Positions 43,644 through 52,135 of a DNA stretch of 64,000 bases are shown here, piece after piece. Below the pieces are notes generated by a model. It did not search any database, was not told the DNA's origin, and saw nothing but the letters and a program-made list of their open reading frames with translations. The translations under genes were made by a program, and so were the position numbers. This DNA is from Acidobacteriota bacterium. GTDB lineage: Bacteria; Acidobacteriota; Vicinamibacteria; Vicinamibacterales; UBA8438. The stretch lies in NCBI GenBank assembly GCA_011523845.1, contig WTFV01000172.1, positions 1 through 64,000 of the forward strand, given 5' to 3'. How positions within the stretch are numbered: position 1 is the stretch's first letter; each line of letters opens with the position of its first letter.

Positions 43644-43871
43644 ATGTCCCTGCTTGAAGAGGCCCGGTCCAGCGGCACGCAGCGGCGCAAGGCCACGCCC
43701 GGGAAGCCTCGGCCGCTCACCGTTGAGCACCTGATGTCTGCTCCTGACGACGACGAAGCACTGAGCGATGAAGATCGCCGACGCCTGGACGACTGCGAGG
43801 CAGATCGTGCGGCTGGGCGGAAGACATACACTCTGGCGGAGCTCAAGCAGGATCTCGGAATCGAACGCTGA
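43644..43871 (+). CDS. Antitoxin of a RelE-type toxin
   Basis: ATG at 43644 with GGAGGAG seven bases upstream. The 75-residue product is acidic and helical (LSDEDRRRLDDCEADRAAG) and ends YTLAELKQDLGIER, the common C-terminal pattern of short antitoxins that pair with RelE-like toxins. No clear DNA-binding domain is visible. The stop overlaps the first codon of the toxin frame at 43868. Confidence 0.8.
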   Translation: MSLLEEARSSGTQRRKATPGKPRPLTVEHLMSAPDDDEALSDEDRRRLDDCEADRAAGRKTYTLAELKQDLGIER

Positions 43872-44125
43872 CCACCAGGTTCTCGGCCCGGGCGAGGCGT
43901 GACCTCCAGCGACTCGATCGGCAGACCCGCAACCGCATCGTTGGTGGCATCGAGCGGTACGTGAACACGGGCGCTGGCGACGTCAGGCGACTGCGGGGTC
44001 AGCACCGCGGGTTGTGGCGTCTCCGTCTCGGCGAGTGGCGCGTGCTCTTCGTCTACCACCGCAACCAGGATGCCATCGAAATCGAGAGGGTCTCGCCACG
44101 GCGCGAGGCGTACCGGCGATCATGA
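43868..44125 (+). CDS. RelE/ParE family toxin with a non-AUG start
   Basis: The frame after the antitoxin encodes a complete RelE-fold toxin: TRFSARARRDLQRLDRQTR, RIVGGIERYVNTGAG, DVRRLRGQHRGLWRLRLGEW, RVLFVYHRNQD and IEIERVSPRREAYRR. No ATG, GTG or TTG lies before the conserved N-terminus. The only sensible initiator is the CTG at 43868, which overlaps the antitoxin stop as CTGA; standard gene finders would miss or truncate it. The product is 85 residues. Arg-rich strands and a C-terminal Arg-x-x-x-Tyr region fit a ribosome-dependent mRNA interferase. Confidence 0.75.
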   Translation: MTTRFSARARRDLQRLDRQTRNRIVGGIERYVNTGAGDVRRLRGQHRGLWRLRLGEWRVLFVYHRNQDAIEIERVSPRREAYRRS

Positions 44126-44349
44126 CGTGGCCCGGGTCCGTGCTGAGAGTACAGCCTCAGCGACACGGATCGGCGCGGCGTCGCGGGCGTCTCCGCAGGT
44201 AGCGATCGACGGATCCCCCACGCAGCGGCACGCCGCGTGGCCGCGTGCGGGCGCAGACCTGACACGACGGGCCGATCATGGCCGCCGGCACCCCGACATG
44301 CGAGACCGGACCGATTTCAACTGGGTCGTTGCGTCGGTTGGTCAGCCGG

Positions 44350-45330
44350 TCAGCCGGGTGCTTCGCCCAGCTTCGGCAGGCACGGTCCCCATGCGGACCT
44401 GTCCTGATCGAGTTCCAGAATGACGGTGTTCCCGCCGGTCCGCATCGCGAACCCCGTTTCGTCCCGGATTCTCTCCGGGTCGATCCCCGCGGCGCTGAGC
44501 AGGGCGTTGATCCCGTCCTGCTCGAACCAGTTCGCGAGGTCGTCGGGCCTGTCGCAGGTCCGTGTTTCACGGGCGAGTTGGGCCCTGGTTTCGACGACCG
44601 CCTCGCCGTTGCGTACGTGCAACCGTACGTGTTGGTACACCGCCGCCATCACGGCTTGACTGGCGTAGCGGGTCGGGTCGGCGCGTATGGCTTCGTACTG
44701 CAACGGTACGCCGTGGAGCTCCAGCGGCCCTTCTTCTGCGAACTTCTCGCGCTCCATCTCCCAACTCACGAGTCGCCACCGGATCTCGTTTCCCGCCAGT
44801 GCATTGACGGCCATCATGAGTGCCCGCGGTGCGCTCTTTCCTGCTACTGCGAAGTCGTAGAGGTCGCGGACCGGCGGGTTCAGGGAGCGGTTGGCGAACT
44901 TGCCGGTCAGGATCTGACTCGATGTCAGCGTCGTGGCCTCCCTGCCGTCGACGAGCGCTCGTCGATGACCGATCCGCGGTTGCGGTTCGGCGGCCAGCAT
45001 CTCGATCTTCGATTCGGCGAAGAGGATCTGGCTGAAACGACCGAAGCTGATCTTTCTGGCGCCGGCGGCTTCGAGCCGGCGGTGCAATTCCGGCGCGGCC
45101 GCCGGTTGCAGGAACCGCGTCTCGGTCCGGGGGTGGACCAGCAGGTCGATGTCCCGGCTGTCCCGATGCCGCCAGCGCGCGGCCAGGATGGTCCCGCCGC
45201 CGATTATCCAGCCGCCCCGGTCCAGCGTGTGCGGCGTGACGTGCGTGTCGAGGATTCCGCGTGTCCGGCCGAGGAGGGTCCGGGCGGGCTCCGGCAGCGT
45301 CAGGTCTTCGGCCTTCGGTTGGGAGGTCAT
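44350..45330 (-). CDS. AbiEii/AbiGii-type nucleotidyltransferase toxin
   Basis: A 326-residue protein with the nucleotidyltransferase signature GGTILAARWRHRDSRDIDLL (Gly-Gly-Thr, Arg and Asp-x-Asp), followed by LTGKFANRSLNPPVRDLYDF, the Lys/Arg-Asp-Leu-x-D/E-Phe region conserved in AbiEii-like toxins. AbiE toxins add nucleotides to a target and cause abortive infection. The ATG at 45330 overlaps the stop of the upstream gene (ATGA), as in a type IV or related toxin-antitoxin operon. The C-terminal 110 residues are helical and not recognised. The longer frame upstream is antisense noise. Confidence 0.75.
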   Translation of the reverse strand: MTSQPKAEDLTLPEPARTLLGRTRGILDTHVTPHTLDRGGWIIGGGTILAARWRHRDSRDIDLLVHPRTETRFLQPAAAPELHRRLEAAGARKISFGRFSQILFAESKIEMLAAEPQPRIGHRRALVDGREATTLTSSQILTGKFANRSLNPPVRDLYDFAVAGKSAPRALMMAVNALAGNEIRWRLVSWEMEREKFAEEGPLELHGVPLQYEAIRADPTRYASQAVMAAVYQHVRLHVRNGEAVVETRAQLARETRTCDRPDDLANWFEQDGINALLSAAGIDPERIRDETGFAMRTGGNTVILELDQDRSAWGPCLPKLGEAPG

Positions 45331-45770
45331 CGTCGCGCGAGCCGGTTCAGTTCTCTCGCGACCACGGGATGGTCGGCCTTCGCTCTGTGGATGGCGGCGA
45401 CCAGCTCGCGCACCGTGTACACCTCTTCGGCCCACGCCAGGACGATCTCGTCGGGCCGCGCCTCCTTCGTCCACATGCGGATCAGGGCGCGCTGCCGCTT
45501 CGTCGGCATCTCGGCGTGGATTGCGTCGTAGAACTCGGCGCTCGTCGGCTGGGTCACCCACCCGGAGCAACTGCTGTTGATGCGGCTGTCCACAGTACTG
45601 CTGCGCGCGCGGATTGCCGACGGATCGTGTCCCGGCAGATACTCGTTGCGGAGCGTCTCGTCCGCGTGGCGATCGCTGAATGCTTCAGGCGGCGCCAGGA
45701 CGTCGGGTTCCTCGTCCCGATTCGTGACCTTCGCCTGTCGGCGCCGGGCACGCCACTCGTCCAGTGTCAT
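45327..45770 (-). CDS. Partner of the AbiEii-like toxin, putative antitoxin
   Basis: A 147-residue protein in front of and overlapping the nucleotidyltransferase gene. I take ATG at 45770 (MTLDEWRARRRQA) as the start. The N-terminal third is charged, and the middle and end are helical (FYDAIHAEMPTKRQRALIRM, VLAWAEEVYTVRELVAAIHR). I see no AbiEi-type winged helix, so it is not a textbook AbiEi antitoxin. Position and overlap argue that it is the cognate antitoxin. Its promoter region runs over the remnant of a higB toxin on the other strand. Confidence 0.6.
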   Translation of the reverse strand: MTLDEWRARRRQAKVTNRDEEPDVLAPPEAFSDRHADETLRNEYLPGHDPSAIRARSSTVDSRINSSCSGWVTQPTSAEFYDAIHAEMPTKRQRALIRMWTKEARPDEIVLAWAEEVYTVRELVAAIHRAKADHPVVARELNRLARR

Positions 45771-45804
45771 CGTCGTTTCGGATGCAACGCTCCCCCCGCA
45801 TTCT

Positions 45805-45867
45805 AGTATCGTCTTTCGCTGGACGGCGGCCGGGCCGACGGACGTCGACATTGTCGACGATCACTGA
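45805..45867 (+). pseudogene. 3' remnant of a higB toxin gene
   Basis: Twenty codons ending at the TGA at 45865 read SIVFRWTAAGPTDVDIVDDH. This matches the C-terminal end of HigB/RelE toxins, where a RxxFRW...GP.DV.IVDYH ending is conserved. The expected HigA antitoxin follows 20 bases later. Everything upstream is replaced by the divergent AbiE-like pair, so the toxin was cut off by a rearrangement. Confidence 0.7.
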
Positions 45868-45887
45868 AATCCGGCACGGAGGAGCGC

Positions 45888-46187
45888 ATGACGACCCGGC
45901 GCGCGCGACGTCAACCGACGAGCCCGGGGGAGATCCTTCGCGAGGAGTTTCTCCTGCCGCTCGGCATGACGCAGAAGCAGCTTGCCGACCACCTGGGCTG
46001 CGACGTCAAGGTGGTCAACCGCATCGTGAATGGACGGACGTCCGTGAGCGCCGGGATGGCGCTGAAGCTGGGCGCCGCGTTTCGAACGACACCGGAATTC
46101 TGGCTGAACGCCCAAAAGGCCGTCGATATCTACCGCGCGTCGCGCGATGGCATGGAACTGCCGAAGCCCGTCCCGCGTGCGAGCTGA
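45888..46187 (+). CDS. higA: HigA family HTH antitoxin, toxin lost
   Basis: A 99-residue XRE-type protein: PTSPGEILREEFLLPLGMTQ, the helix-turn-helix QKQLADHLGCDVKVVNRIVN, and the HigA ending ALKLGAAFRTTPEFWLNAQ. ATG at 45888 is preceded by GGAGGAG. In intact higBA loci the toxin precedes the antitoxin; here only its last 20 codons remain. The antitoxin is intact and could still act as a repressor. Confidence 0.9.
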   Translation: MTTRRARRQPTSPGEILREEFLLPLGMTQKQLADHLGCDVKVVNRIVNGRTSVSAGMALKLGAAFRTTPEFWLNAQKAVDIYRASRDGMELPKPVPRAS

Positions 46188-46299
46188 TGCGAGACGAATG
46201 CCTCTGCGACGCTCGAGTCTGCACGCCGCAGGACGACTGAGGTCCGGCCGGATGACCTGCAGACGCCCTCATGCCGCTTATCCGGTATGGTAGCCGGAA

Positions 46300-46596
46300 A
46301 TGGGGGTGCGGGTGGCAACGAGTCAGAACCCCGCGATGCGCAAGTACCGGGAGCGGCTGAAGCGAGAAGGCCGGGTGCGGTGCGAGATCTCGGTTCACCG
46401 TGACGACGTCGAGCTCATTCGCACGGTGGCCGCCGCCTTGCGCGATCCTGAACGCGGCGGGCCGGCGCGCGCGTTGCTGCGTGAGCGCTTCGGCCCCCCC
46501 GCCGCCCGCGGGTTCAAGGAACTGCTCGCGTCCTGTCCGCTGGAGGGCCTTGACCCCACGCGACCCCGCGACTTCGGGCGAGACGTCGATCTCTGA
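46300..46596 (+). CDS. Antitoxin of a broken VapC
   Basis: A 98-residue basic protein (YRERLKREGRVRCEISVH, then DDVELIRTVAAALRDPERGG, and an acidic tail RPRDFGRDVDL). It starts a few bases after a -10-like TATGGT (46286-46291). An internal ATG at about 46336 (MRKYRERLKREG) is another possible start. The TGA overlaps the ATG of the PIN toxin as TGATG, so the two form a toxin-antitoxin operon. The antitoxin family is not one I can name. Confidence 0.75.
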   Translation: MGVRVATSQNPAMRKYRERLKREGRVRCEISVHRDDVELIRTVAAALRDPERGGPARALLRERFGPPAARGFKELLASCPLEGLDPTRPRDFGRDVDL

Positions 46597-46879
46597 TGTT
46601 CCTGCTCGACACCAACGTGATCTCGGAGGTGCGCAAGGGCGACCGTTGCGATGCGCGGGTCGCCGCCTGGTACGCGGACACCCGAGAGTCCGACCTGTTC
46701 ATCAGCGTGATCGTGGCGGGCGAGATCCGGAAGGGCGTCGAGCGTCTCCGCCCGCGGGACCCGAGGCAGGCGGAGGCCCTGAACGCTGGCTGCGGGAGAT
46801 CGATCGGTCGTATGCCGATCGCATTCTTCCGATCGACGCCCGGGTGGCCGATGTCTGGGGCCGCATGCGCCGGCCACCC
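46596..46879 (+). pseudogene. VapC/FitB PIN-domain toxin, frameshifted and 3'-truncated
   Basis: The frame opens as a PIN toxin (MFLLDTNVISEVRKGDRCD, then VSVIVAGEIRKG-like ISVIVAGEIRKGVERL). At about 46788 the coherent sequence leaves this frame: WLREIDRSYADRILPIDARV, then ADVWGRMRRP, continues one frame over, as if one base had been lost. It stops abruptly at about 46879, where the DUF1761 gene on the other strand begins its 3' end, so the last third with the final catalytic Asp is missing. Confidence 0.8.
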
Positions 46880-47293
46880 CTAAGACCACAGTCCCAGCAC
46901 CGCCGACATGATCGCGATGGACGCCACCTGGTATCCGGCGTCGATCAGCCAGACGCTCAGCGGCTTGTTCGAGAAGCGGTTGCCGGTCAGCCCCACGGTG
47001 GCGGAGAAGCCGAGCCACATGTGCAGGCCGACCGCGAAGATCGTGCCGGCGCCGTCGCCGAAGTGCGGCGCGATCATCGCCAGCATGGCGGCCATCACGA
47101 ACCAGCAGACGAACGAGATGGCGTAGTTCGGGCCCATGCTCGCTTGCATGGACGCGATGTCCGCCGCCGTGTAGCCGTGGCCGGCCATCCACGCCTTGGC
47201 GAAGAGCAGGGGGGAGTACCACAGGGCGCCGAGGCCGAAGGTGAGAACCGTCGCCAGGCCCACCGCCAGGAAGTTCACGTCCGAGAGCTGCAT
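46880..47293 (-). CDS. DUF1761 family membrane protein
   Basis: A 137-residue protein with four hydrophobic helices (NFLAVGLATVLTFGLGALWY, AISFVCWFVMAAMLAMIA, GTIFAVGLHMWLGFSATVG and a C-terminal helix). The early GALWYSPLLFAKAW is the hallmark of DUF1761. ATG at 47293 has AAGGATG upstream. Function of the family is unknown. It sits inside the toxin-antitoxin cluster and abuts the truncated vapC. Confidence 0.88.
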   Translation of the reverse strand: MQLSDVNFLAVGLATVLTFGLGALWYSPLLFAKAWMAGHGYTAADIASMQASMGPNYAISFVCWFVMAAMLAMIAPHFGDGAGTIFAVGLHMWLGFSATVGLTGNRFSNKPLSVWLIDAGYQVASIAIMSAVLGLWS

Positions 47294-47582
47294 CGGTTCA
47301 TCCTTCGCTGTCCTTGTCGTTCATCGACGGTATCGTCTCCGCCATCCTGCCGCGGGCGCGGTCGTGAGCCTGGGATCATGTCGTACAGGCTCCCTGTGCG
47401 CACACACGGAGACGATTTCGCGGGCTGCGATGTTCCGCCCGCCCGGTCGGCGGGCACGGCTCGCGCTGCCCACGACGCTCGGCAGTCGGAGACGGATGCA
47501 CGGGGCCTGGATGCGTCATTCTGATGCGGATCCAGCGTCATTGTGGTGCTATTCTTTGAAACGTGGCGGGAGGAGGGCATTT

Positions 47583-48035
47583 GTGACGCAGGGAATCGTC
47601 GCCCATGGGGTTGCGGGGCGGCCGGCGGGTGGGATTGCGGACATCGATGTCTCGCCCGCTGCTTTCGTCGATCAGCCCGCGTTCATCGAGGCTGTCCGAA
47701 CCGGACTGCGTGGGGAGGTCGTGAAGCAGACCCTCGATGTCGTCGGGTACCGGGAGCTCATCGTGCGACTGTTGGGTACGACGTCCGGCAACCTGCACCG
47801 GGTCTACCGCCGCAAGGCACTCGGTCCGGCGCAGTCCGAAGCGCTTCTCGATACGCTACGGGTCTTCAGTCACGCCGAGCGGACGTTCGCGGGCCTCGTT
47901 GGGGCGCGTGAATGGCTGGAGACGGCGCTTCCCGCTCTTGGCGGTCAACGGCCGATCGATCTCTGCGACACGTTCGAGGGACGGCGCCTGGTGCAGAACG
48001 CGATTCGCAGAATCGAATACGGCGAGTTCCCCTGA
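47583..48035 (+). CDS. parS: ParS/Xre-type (DUF2384) antitoxin of a RES toxin
   Basis: GTG at 47583 behind GGAGGAGGG. The 150-residue product has an N-terminal helical HTH-like part (VVGYRELIVRLLGTTSGNLH) and the C-terminal DUF2384 toxin-binding domain, seen as FSHAERTFAGLVGAREWLET and the ending GGQRPIDLCDTFEGRRLVQN, where a Leu/Phe-Pro-Ala-Leu-Gly-Gly lead-in is typical. In characterised pairs it blocks the RES toxin's active site. Its stop overlaps the toxin start (TGATG). Confidence 0.9.
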   Translation: MTQGIVAHGVAGRPAGGIADIDVSPAAFVDQPAFIEAVRTGLRGEVVKQTLDVVGYRELIVRLLGTTSGNLHRVYRRKALGPAQSEALLDTLRVFSHAERTFAGLVGAREWLETALPALGGQRPIDLCDTFEGRRLVQNAIRRIEYGEFP

Positions 48036-48520
48036 TGCGCCTGTACCGCATCTGTCATGTCGATCATCTCGACGACTACAGCGGACTTGGGACGAGTTAC
48101 CGGGACGGCGGACGCTGGAACGAATCCGGCGCAGCGGTACTCTACTTCGCCGAGACGGCGAGCGTCGCGATGCTGGAGATGGCGAACTACCTGCCGTCAC
48201 CCCGCCTGGTACCCGCCGGCTACCGTTTGGGCATCTACGACATCAGCGGGAGTCCGTCCATGGAGCGCTGGACGGTGGATGACCTGCCGTCCGACTGGGA
48301 TCGGTTTCCGTATCCGCTGACCACCCAACGAATAGGTTCCGACTGGTTGAGGTACGGGACTGCGTCCCTGCTCGCTGTCCCGAGCACCACCGTGCCCGGC
48401 GGACTCGAGAACATCGTCGTCGCCAGTCCGGTTCGACTCGACGCGGCATCGATTCGGTTGCGTGCCGTCCAAGAGCATCTCTACAATCCGCGGGCGTTCG
48501 GGAGCGTAGCGGCGAAGTAA
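48035..48520 (+). CDS. RES domain toxin (NAD-degrading or ADP-ribosylating family)
   Basis: A 161-residue RES protein, named after its Arg, Glu and Ser residues. The Arg is in MRLYRIC, the glycine-rich segment with a second Arg is GGRWNESG, and the Glu is in YFAETASVAMLEM; the Ser-bearing strand near the C-terminus (ENIVVASPVRL) is present. Characterised RES toxins hydrolyse NAD or modify host enzymes. All motifs look intact, so this is probably the best preserved toxin-antitoxin pair in the cluster together with the parS-type antitoxin. Confidence 0.9.
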   Translation: MRLYRICHVDHLDDYSGLGTSYRDGGRWNESGAAVLYFAETASVAMLEMANYLPSPRLVPAGYRLGIYDISGSPSMERWTVDDLPSDWDRFPYPLTTQRIGSDWLRYGTASLLAVPSTTVPGGLENIVVASPVRLDAASIRLRAVQEHLYNPRAFGSVAAK

Positions 48521-48575
48521 GGGCAGTGATCGAGGAACCCGCGTCAACGGGCTGACAGCCGCCGCGCTCGCGGCC

Positions 48576-50087
48576 TCAGCCCGCCGCCCGGCGCCGCGCC
48601 AGGGCCGGCCCCGCCGCGGCCAGGACGGCCAGCAGCAGCAGGGCCGCCGAGAGCGGACGGGTGACGAAGACGGTCGGATCGCCGCCGGCAATCGCCATCG
48701 CCCGCCGGAACTCCTGCTCGATCAGCGGGCCGAGGACCACCGCCAGCACCGCCGGGGCCAGCGGCACCTCGTAGCGCCGCATGACGCACGCCAGGACGCC
48801 CAGCACGTAGACGACGCCGACGTCGAAGATGTTGTTGTTGAGGGTGTAGACACCGAGGGTGGCGAAGGCGAGCACCGCGGCGAAGAGCAGCGGCGTCGGC
48901 ACGCGCAGGAGCTGCACCCAGATGCGGATGAGGGGCAGGTTCAGGATCAGCAGCAGGGCGTTGGAGACGTAGAGACTGGCTATGAGGCCCCAGACCAGCG
49001 TCGTGTCCTGGGTGAAGAGCAGCGGCCCCGGCTGGAGGCCGTACATCTGGAAGGCGGCGAGCATCACCGCCGTGGTGCCGGAGCCGGGGATGCCCAGGGC
49101 CAGCAGCGGCACCAGGCTGCCCCCGGCGCTGGCGTTGTTGGCGGCCTCCGGACCGGCCACCCCTTCGATGGCGCCGTCGCCGAACGCGCCGGGCGTCTTC
49201 GACGCGCGCCGCTCGGCGTCGTAGGCCAGGAAGCTGGCCACCGTGGCGCCCGCCCCGGGCAGCACGCCGCAGAAGAAGCCGATGACCGTGCCGCGGATCC
49301 ACGCCGGCCACGACCGGCGCCACTCCGCGCGCGTCAGGCGCACCGGACCCCCGACCGAGCCCCGCGTCTCGCCGGCACGGGAGCCGGCCGCGCGCGCACG
49401 GGTCGCGGCGTACCAGAACACCTCGCCGACCGCGAACAGGCCGACGGTGACCACCACGACGTTGACGCCGCCGAGCAGACCGGCCATGCCGAACGTGAAG
49501 CGCGCCTGCCCGGTCTGGACGTCGATGCCGATGGTGCCGATGGCCAGGCCGATGAGCGCCGCGGCCAGCCCCCGGGCGAGGGATCCCCGAGACAGCCCCG
49601 CCAGCGCCGTCAGCGCGAAGACCATCAGGGCGAAGTACTCGGCCGGGCCGAAGGTGAGCGCGACCTCGACGAGGACCGGCGCCATCGTCATCAACATCAG
49701 CGTGGCGAACGTGCCGGCGATGAACGATCCGATCGCCGCGGTCGCCAGCGCGGCGCCGCCGCGCCCCTTGCACGTCATCCGGAACCCGTCGAGGGCGGTC
49801 ATCACGCTGGACGCCTCGCCCGGCATCTTCACCAGAATCGACGTGGTCGACCCGCCGTACATCGCGCCGTAGTAGAGCCCGCCGAACAGGATGAAGGCGC
49901 CGACCGGATCGATGCCGAACGTGAGCGGCAGCAGCATCGAGATGGCCAGTGCCGGGCCGACACCCGGCAGGACGCCGACGGCCGTCCCGAGGGTCACGCC
50001 GACGATGCCGAGCAGCAGGTTGACCGGCGCGAGCGCGGCGCCGAAGCCGACCGCGAGGTTGTCGCCGAGTTGCGCCAGGGCGCCCAT
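48576..50087 (-). CDS. tctA: Tripartite tricarboxylate transporter, large membrane subunit TctA
   Basis: A 503-residue integral membrane protein of the TctA family with about twelve hydrophobic segments. Family signatures are both present: [20 protein letters not shown] near the N-terminus and the related inverted [19 protein letters not shown] near the middle, plus [23 protein letters not shown] at 50087 lies two bases from the last base of tctB. TctA forms the transport channel with TctB, driven by an ion gradient, and takes substrate from the binding protein TctC. Substrates are carboxylates in known members. Confidence 0.93.
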   Translation of the reverse strand: MGALAQLGDNLAVGFGAALAPVNLLLGIVGVTLGTAVGVLPGVGPALAISMLLPLTFGIDPVGAFILFGGLYYGAMYGGSTTSILVKMPGEASSVMTALDGFRMTCKGRGGAALATAAIGSFIAGTFATLMLMTMAPVLVEVALTFGPAEYFALMVFALTALAGLSRGSLARGLAAALIGLAIGTIGIDVQTGQARFTFGMAGLLGGVNVVVVTVGLFAVGEVFWYAATRARAAGSRAGETRGSVGGPVRLTRAEWRRSWPAWIRGTVIGFFCGVLPGAGATVASFLAYDAERRASKTPGAFGDGAIEGVAGPEAANNASAGGSLVPLLALGIPGSGTTAVMLAAFQMYGLQPGPLLFTQDTTLVWGLIASLYVSNALLLILNLPLIRIWVQLLRVPTPLLFAAVLAFATLGVYTLNNNIFDVGVVYVLGVLACVMRRYEVPLAPAVLAVVLGPLIEQEFRRAMAIAGGDPTVFVTRPLSAALLLLAVLAAAGPALARRRAAG

Positions 50088-50088
50088 G

Positions 50089-50838
50089 TCACGGTCCGAG
50101 GAGGCCCGCCGGCAGCCGGAGTCCCAGCAGGAGACTGAACAGGGCGTAGACGGAGACAGTGACGACCAGGGCCGCCAGCAGGTCCCGGCCCCAGCGCCGG
50201 CTTCCCAGCAGGCGCGCTTCGAGCGCGATGAAGGCGGTCGTCGCCGGCAGGTAGCCCAGCGGCTCGAGCAGCACGATGTAGGCGAGGAAGAGGAGCACGC
50301 TCGGCGCGGCGGCGCGCCAGTCGGCGGCAGGCGGAACGGCGCCGGGGGCTGGGATCGCCTGCGCCCCGGCCTCGTCGGCAGCCGGAGCCCGCGCTCTTCC
50401 CGCGCCCGCCTGCGCGTTCGGGGCGTTGGAGGAGGGCGCCCCGGCGGTCCCGCGAGCCCGAGCCCGCAATGCCGTCGAGAGGGCGACCGCCACGAGCGCG
50501 ATGCCGATGCCGATCGGAAACACGCGCGGCCCGACGGCGGCATAGCCTCCCTCGGGCTCGGAGATGAGGAAGGCGGCCGCCAGGTAGCCGGCGCCCAGGG
50601 CGAGGAGACCTGCACCGAGGCGGCGCTCGTCCTTTCCGGCTCGTTCCCGGGACTGCGCGTCGGATGCCGCCTGCTGCCGGGCCAGCGGCATGCTCCGGCG
50701 GCGCTCGTCCTTTCCGGCTCGTTCCCGGGACTGCGCGCCGGACGCGGCCTGCTGCCGGGCCGGCGGCATGCTCCGGCGGCGCTCGTCCTTTCCGGCTCGT
50801 TCCCGGGACTGCGCGTCGGGCACCGCCTGCCGGGCCAT
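50089..50838 (-). CDS. tctB: Tripartite tricarboxylate transporter, small membrane subunit TctB, with N-terminal repeats
   Basis: A 249-residue protein whose last 180 residues are a normal TctB: LGAGLLALGAGYLAAAFLIS, GPRVFPIGIGIALVAVALS, then a Pro/Ala-rich loop and two or three further helices (VLLFLAYIVLLEPLGYLPAT, VVTVSVYALFSLLLGL). The first 75 residues are unusual: three copies of a 26-residue unit (RERAGKDERRRSMP, then ARQQAAS and AQS) from tandem 78-bp DNA repeats. This basic, charged extension would lie in the cytoplasm. Without it the protein would have the usual length. The order tctC, tctB, tctA is standard. Confidence 0.88.
   Translation of the reverse strand: MARQAVPDAQSRERAGKDERRRSMPPARQQAASGAQSRERAGKDERRRSMPLARQQAASDAQSRERAGKDERRLGAGLLALGAGYLAAAFLISEPEGGYAAVGPRVFPIGIGIALVAVALSTALRARARGTAGAPSSNAPNAQAGAGRARAPAADEAGAQAIPAPGAVPPAADWRAAAPSVLLFLAYIVLLEPLGYLPATTAFIALEARLLGSRRWGRDLLAALVVTVSVYALFSLLLGLRLPAGLLGP
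50626..50833 (-). repeat. Three tandem 78-bp repeats inside tctB
   Basis: Units begin at 50626, 50704 and 50782 (ctcgtcctttccggctcg), the last slightly shorter. Because 78 is a multiple of three, copy number changes keep the frame. The copies are nearly identical in DNA, including third codon positions, which points to recent expansion. Confidence 0.93.
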
Positions 50839-50867
50839 CGGCGTGGTTCTCCGTCCGGCGCGCGGAA

Positions 50868-51881
50868 TCAGCGGATGAGCCCGATCGCGCGCAGGGTCGT
50901 GTCGACCGTAGCGACCTCGTCCCGCAGGAACGCTTCGAACGCCGCGCCCGGCAGGAAGCTGTCCTCCCACTCGTTGGCGGCAAGGATCTCCTGCCACGCC
51001 GCCGACTCGCGCATGCCCTCCAGCGCCCGTATCAGCCAGTCGCGGGTCTCGTCGTCGGTCCCGGGTGGGGCGGAGATGCCCCGCCAATTCGACAGGACCA
51101 CGTCGAGGCCGCTCTCGCGCAGGGTCGGCGTGACGCCGTCGCCGGTGCGCTCCGGTGACGAGACGGCTATGGGCCGCATGCGGCCCGACGCGATGTACGC
51201 CTTCCATTCCCCGACGCCGGACAGTCCCAGAGTGACGTGGCCGCCCATCACCGCCGCCGCCGCCTCGCCCCCGCCCGAGTAGGCGATGTAGTTCACGTGC
51301 CGCGGATCGACGCCGGCCGCTTGGGCGATGAGACCGGCGAGGATATGGTCGATGCCCCCCGCCGAGCCGCCGGCCCAGCTCACCGCCGCGGGGTCGCGCC
51401 GGAAATCCTCCAGCAGCTCTTCGATGGTGAGATAGGGGGAGTCGGCGGGTACCGTGACGACCTCGTACTCGTTCAACAGGCGCGCGAGCGGCACCGTCCG
51501 GTCGATGGAGACCGGGCTGGCGTTGGTGCGGATGGAGCCGAGCATCACCTGTCCGAACACCATCAGGTTGTGCGGGTCACCGCGATAGCGGGTGACCAGA
51601 TCGGCGAGGCCGATGGTGCCCCCGGCGCCGCCGCGGTTGACGACCTCCACCGGAACGCCGAGGATGCCGGTCTCGGTCCACACCTGCTGGATCTGGCGCG
51701 CCGTCTGGTCCCAGCCGCCGCCGGGGTTGGCGGGGGCGATCACGGTGATGGCGCCCTGCGGGTAGCCGGTCGAGGTCGGCGCCAGCGCCCCGGGTGGGCG
51801 GTCCGTGGCGGGACCGCCGGCGCATCCGGCTGCGAGGAGCGAGATCGCCAGGAACGCCGCGCGCAGCCTGGATGACGTCAT
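50868..51881 (-). CDS. tctC: Tripartite tricarboxylate transporter substrate-binding protein TctC (Bug family)
   Basis: A 337-residue lipoprotein with lipobox LLAAGCAGG and the Bug fold: [20 protein letters not shown] (the conserved carboxylate-binding loop), [38 protein letters not shown], and the C-terminal [17 protein letters not shown]. It would capture a carboxylate outside the inner membrane and pass it to TctAB. ATG at 51881 follows the signal-peptide logic better than the longer frame. It is the first gene of the tctCBA operon. Confidence 0.92.
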   Translation of the reverse strand: MTSSRLRAAFLAISLLAAGCAGGPATDRPPGALAPTSTGYPQGAITVIAPANPGGGWDQTARQIQQVWTETGILGVPVEVVNRGGAGGTIGLADLVTRYRGDPHNLMVFGQVMLGSIRTNASPVSIDRTVPLARLLNEYEVVTVPADSPYLTIEELLEDFRRDPAAVSWAGGSAGGIDHILAGLIAQAAGVDPRHVNYIAYSGGGEAAAAVMGGHVTLGLSGVGEWKAYIASGRMRPIAVSSPERTGDGVTPTLRESGLDVVLSNWRGISAPPGTDDETRDWLIRALEGMRESAAWQEILAANEWEDSFLPGAAFEAFLRDEVATVDTTLRAIGLIR

Positions 51882-52135
51882 CGGCTCGTCTCGTGTTCCG
51901 GGATCAGGGTACCGCGAGCCGGCCGCCGCGTGTGAATCCACCCGAAATCCAGCCGCCTGGCCAGGATTTCCGTGCTCGCCGTTCCGGCCGGCATTCGTGT
52001 GCGAGCGGTGCGAGCGGCCCGTTTCGTTCGGCGTGCTCGATGCTCGGTCGCCGCCGGTAGTGGCTCTTCGTGCCGGTGCGCAATCTGCCGTGCGAGTACG
52101 AGGTCCTTGCGATGAGTGGGTATCGAACGCCGCGC

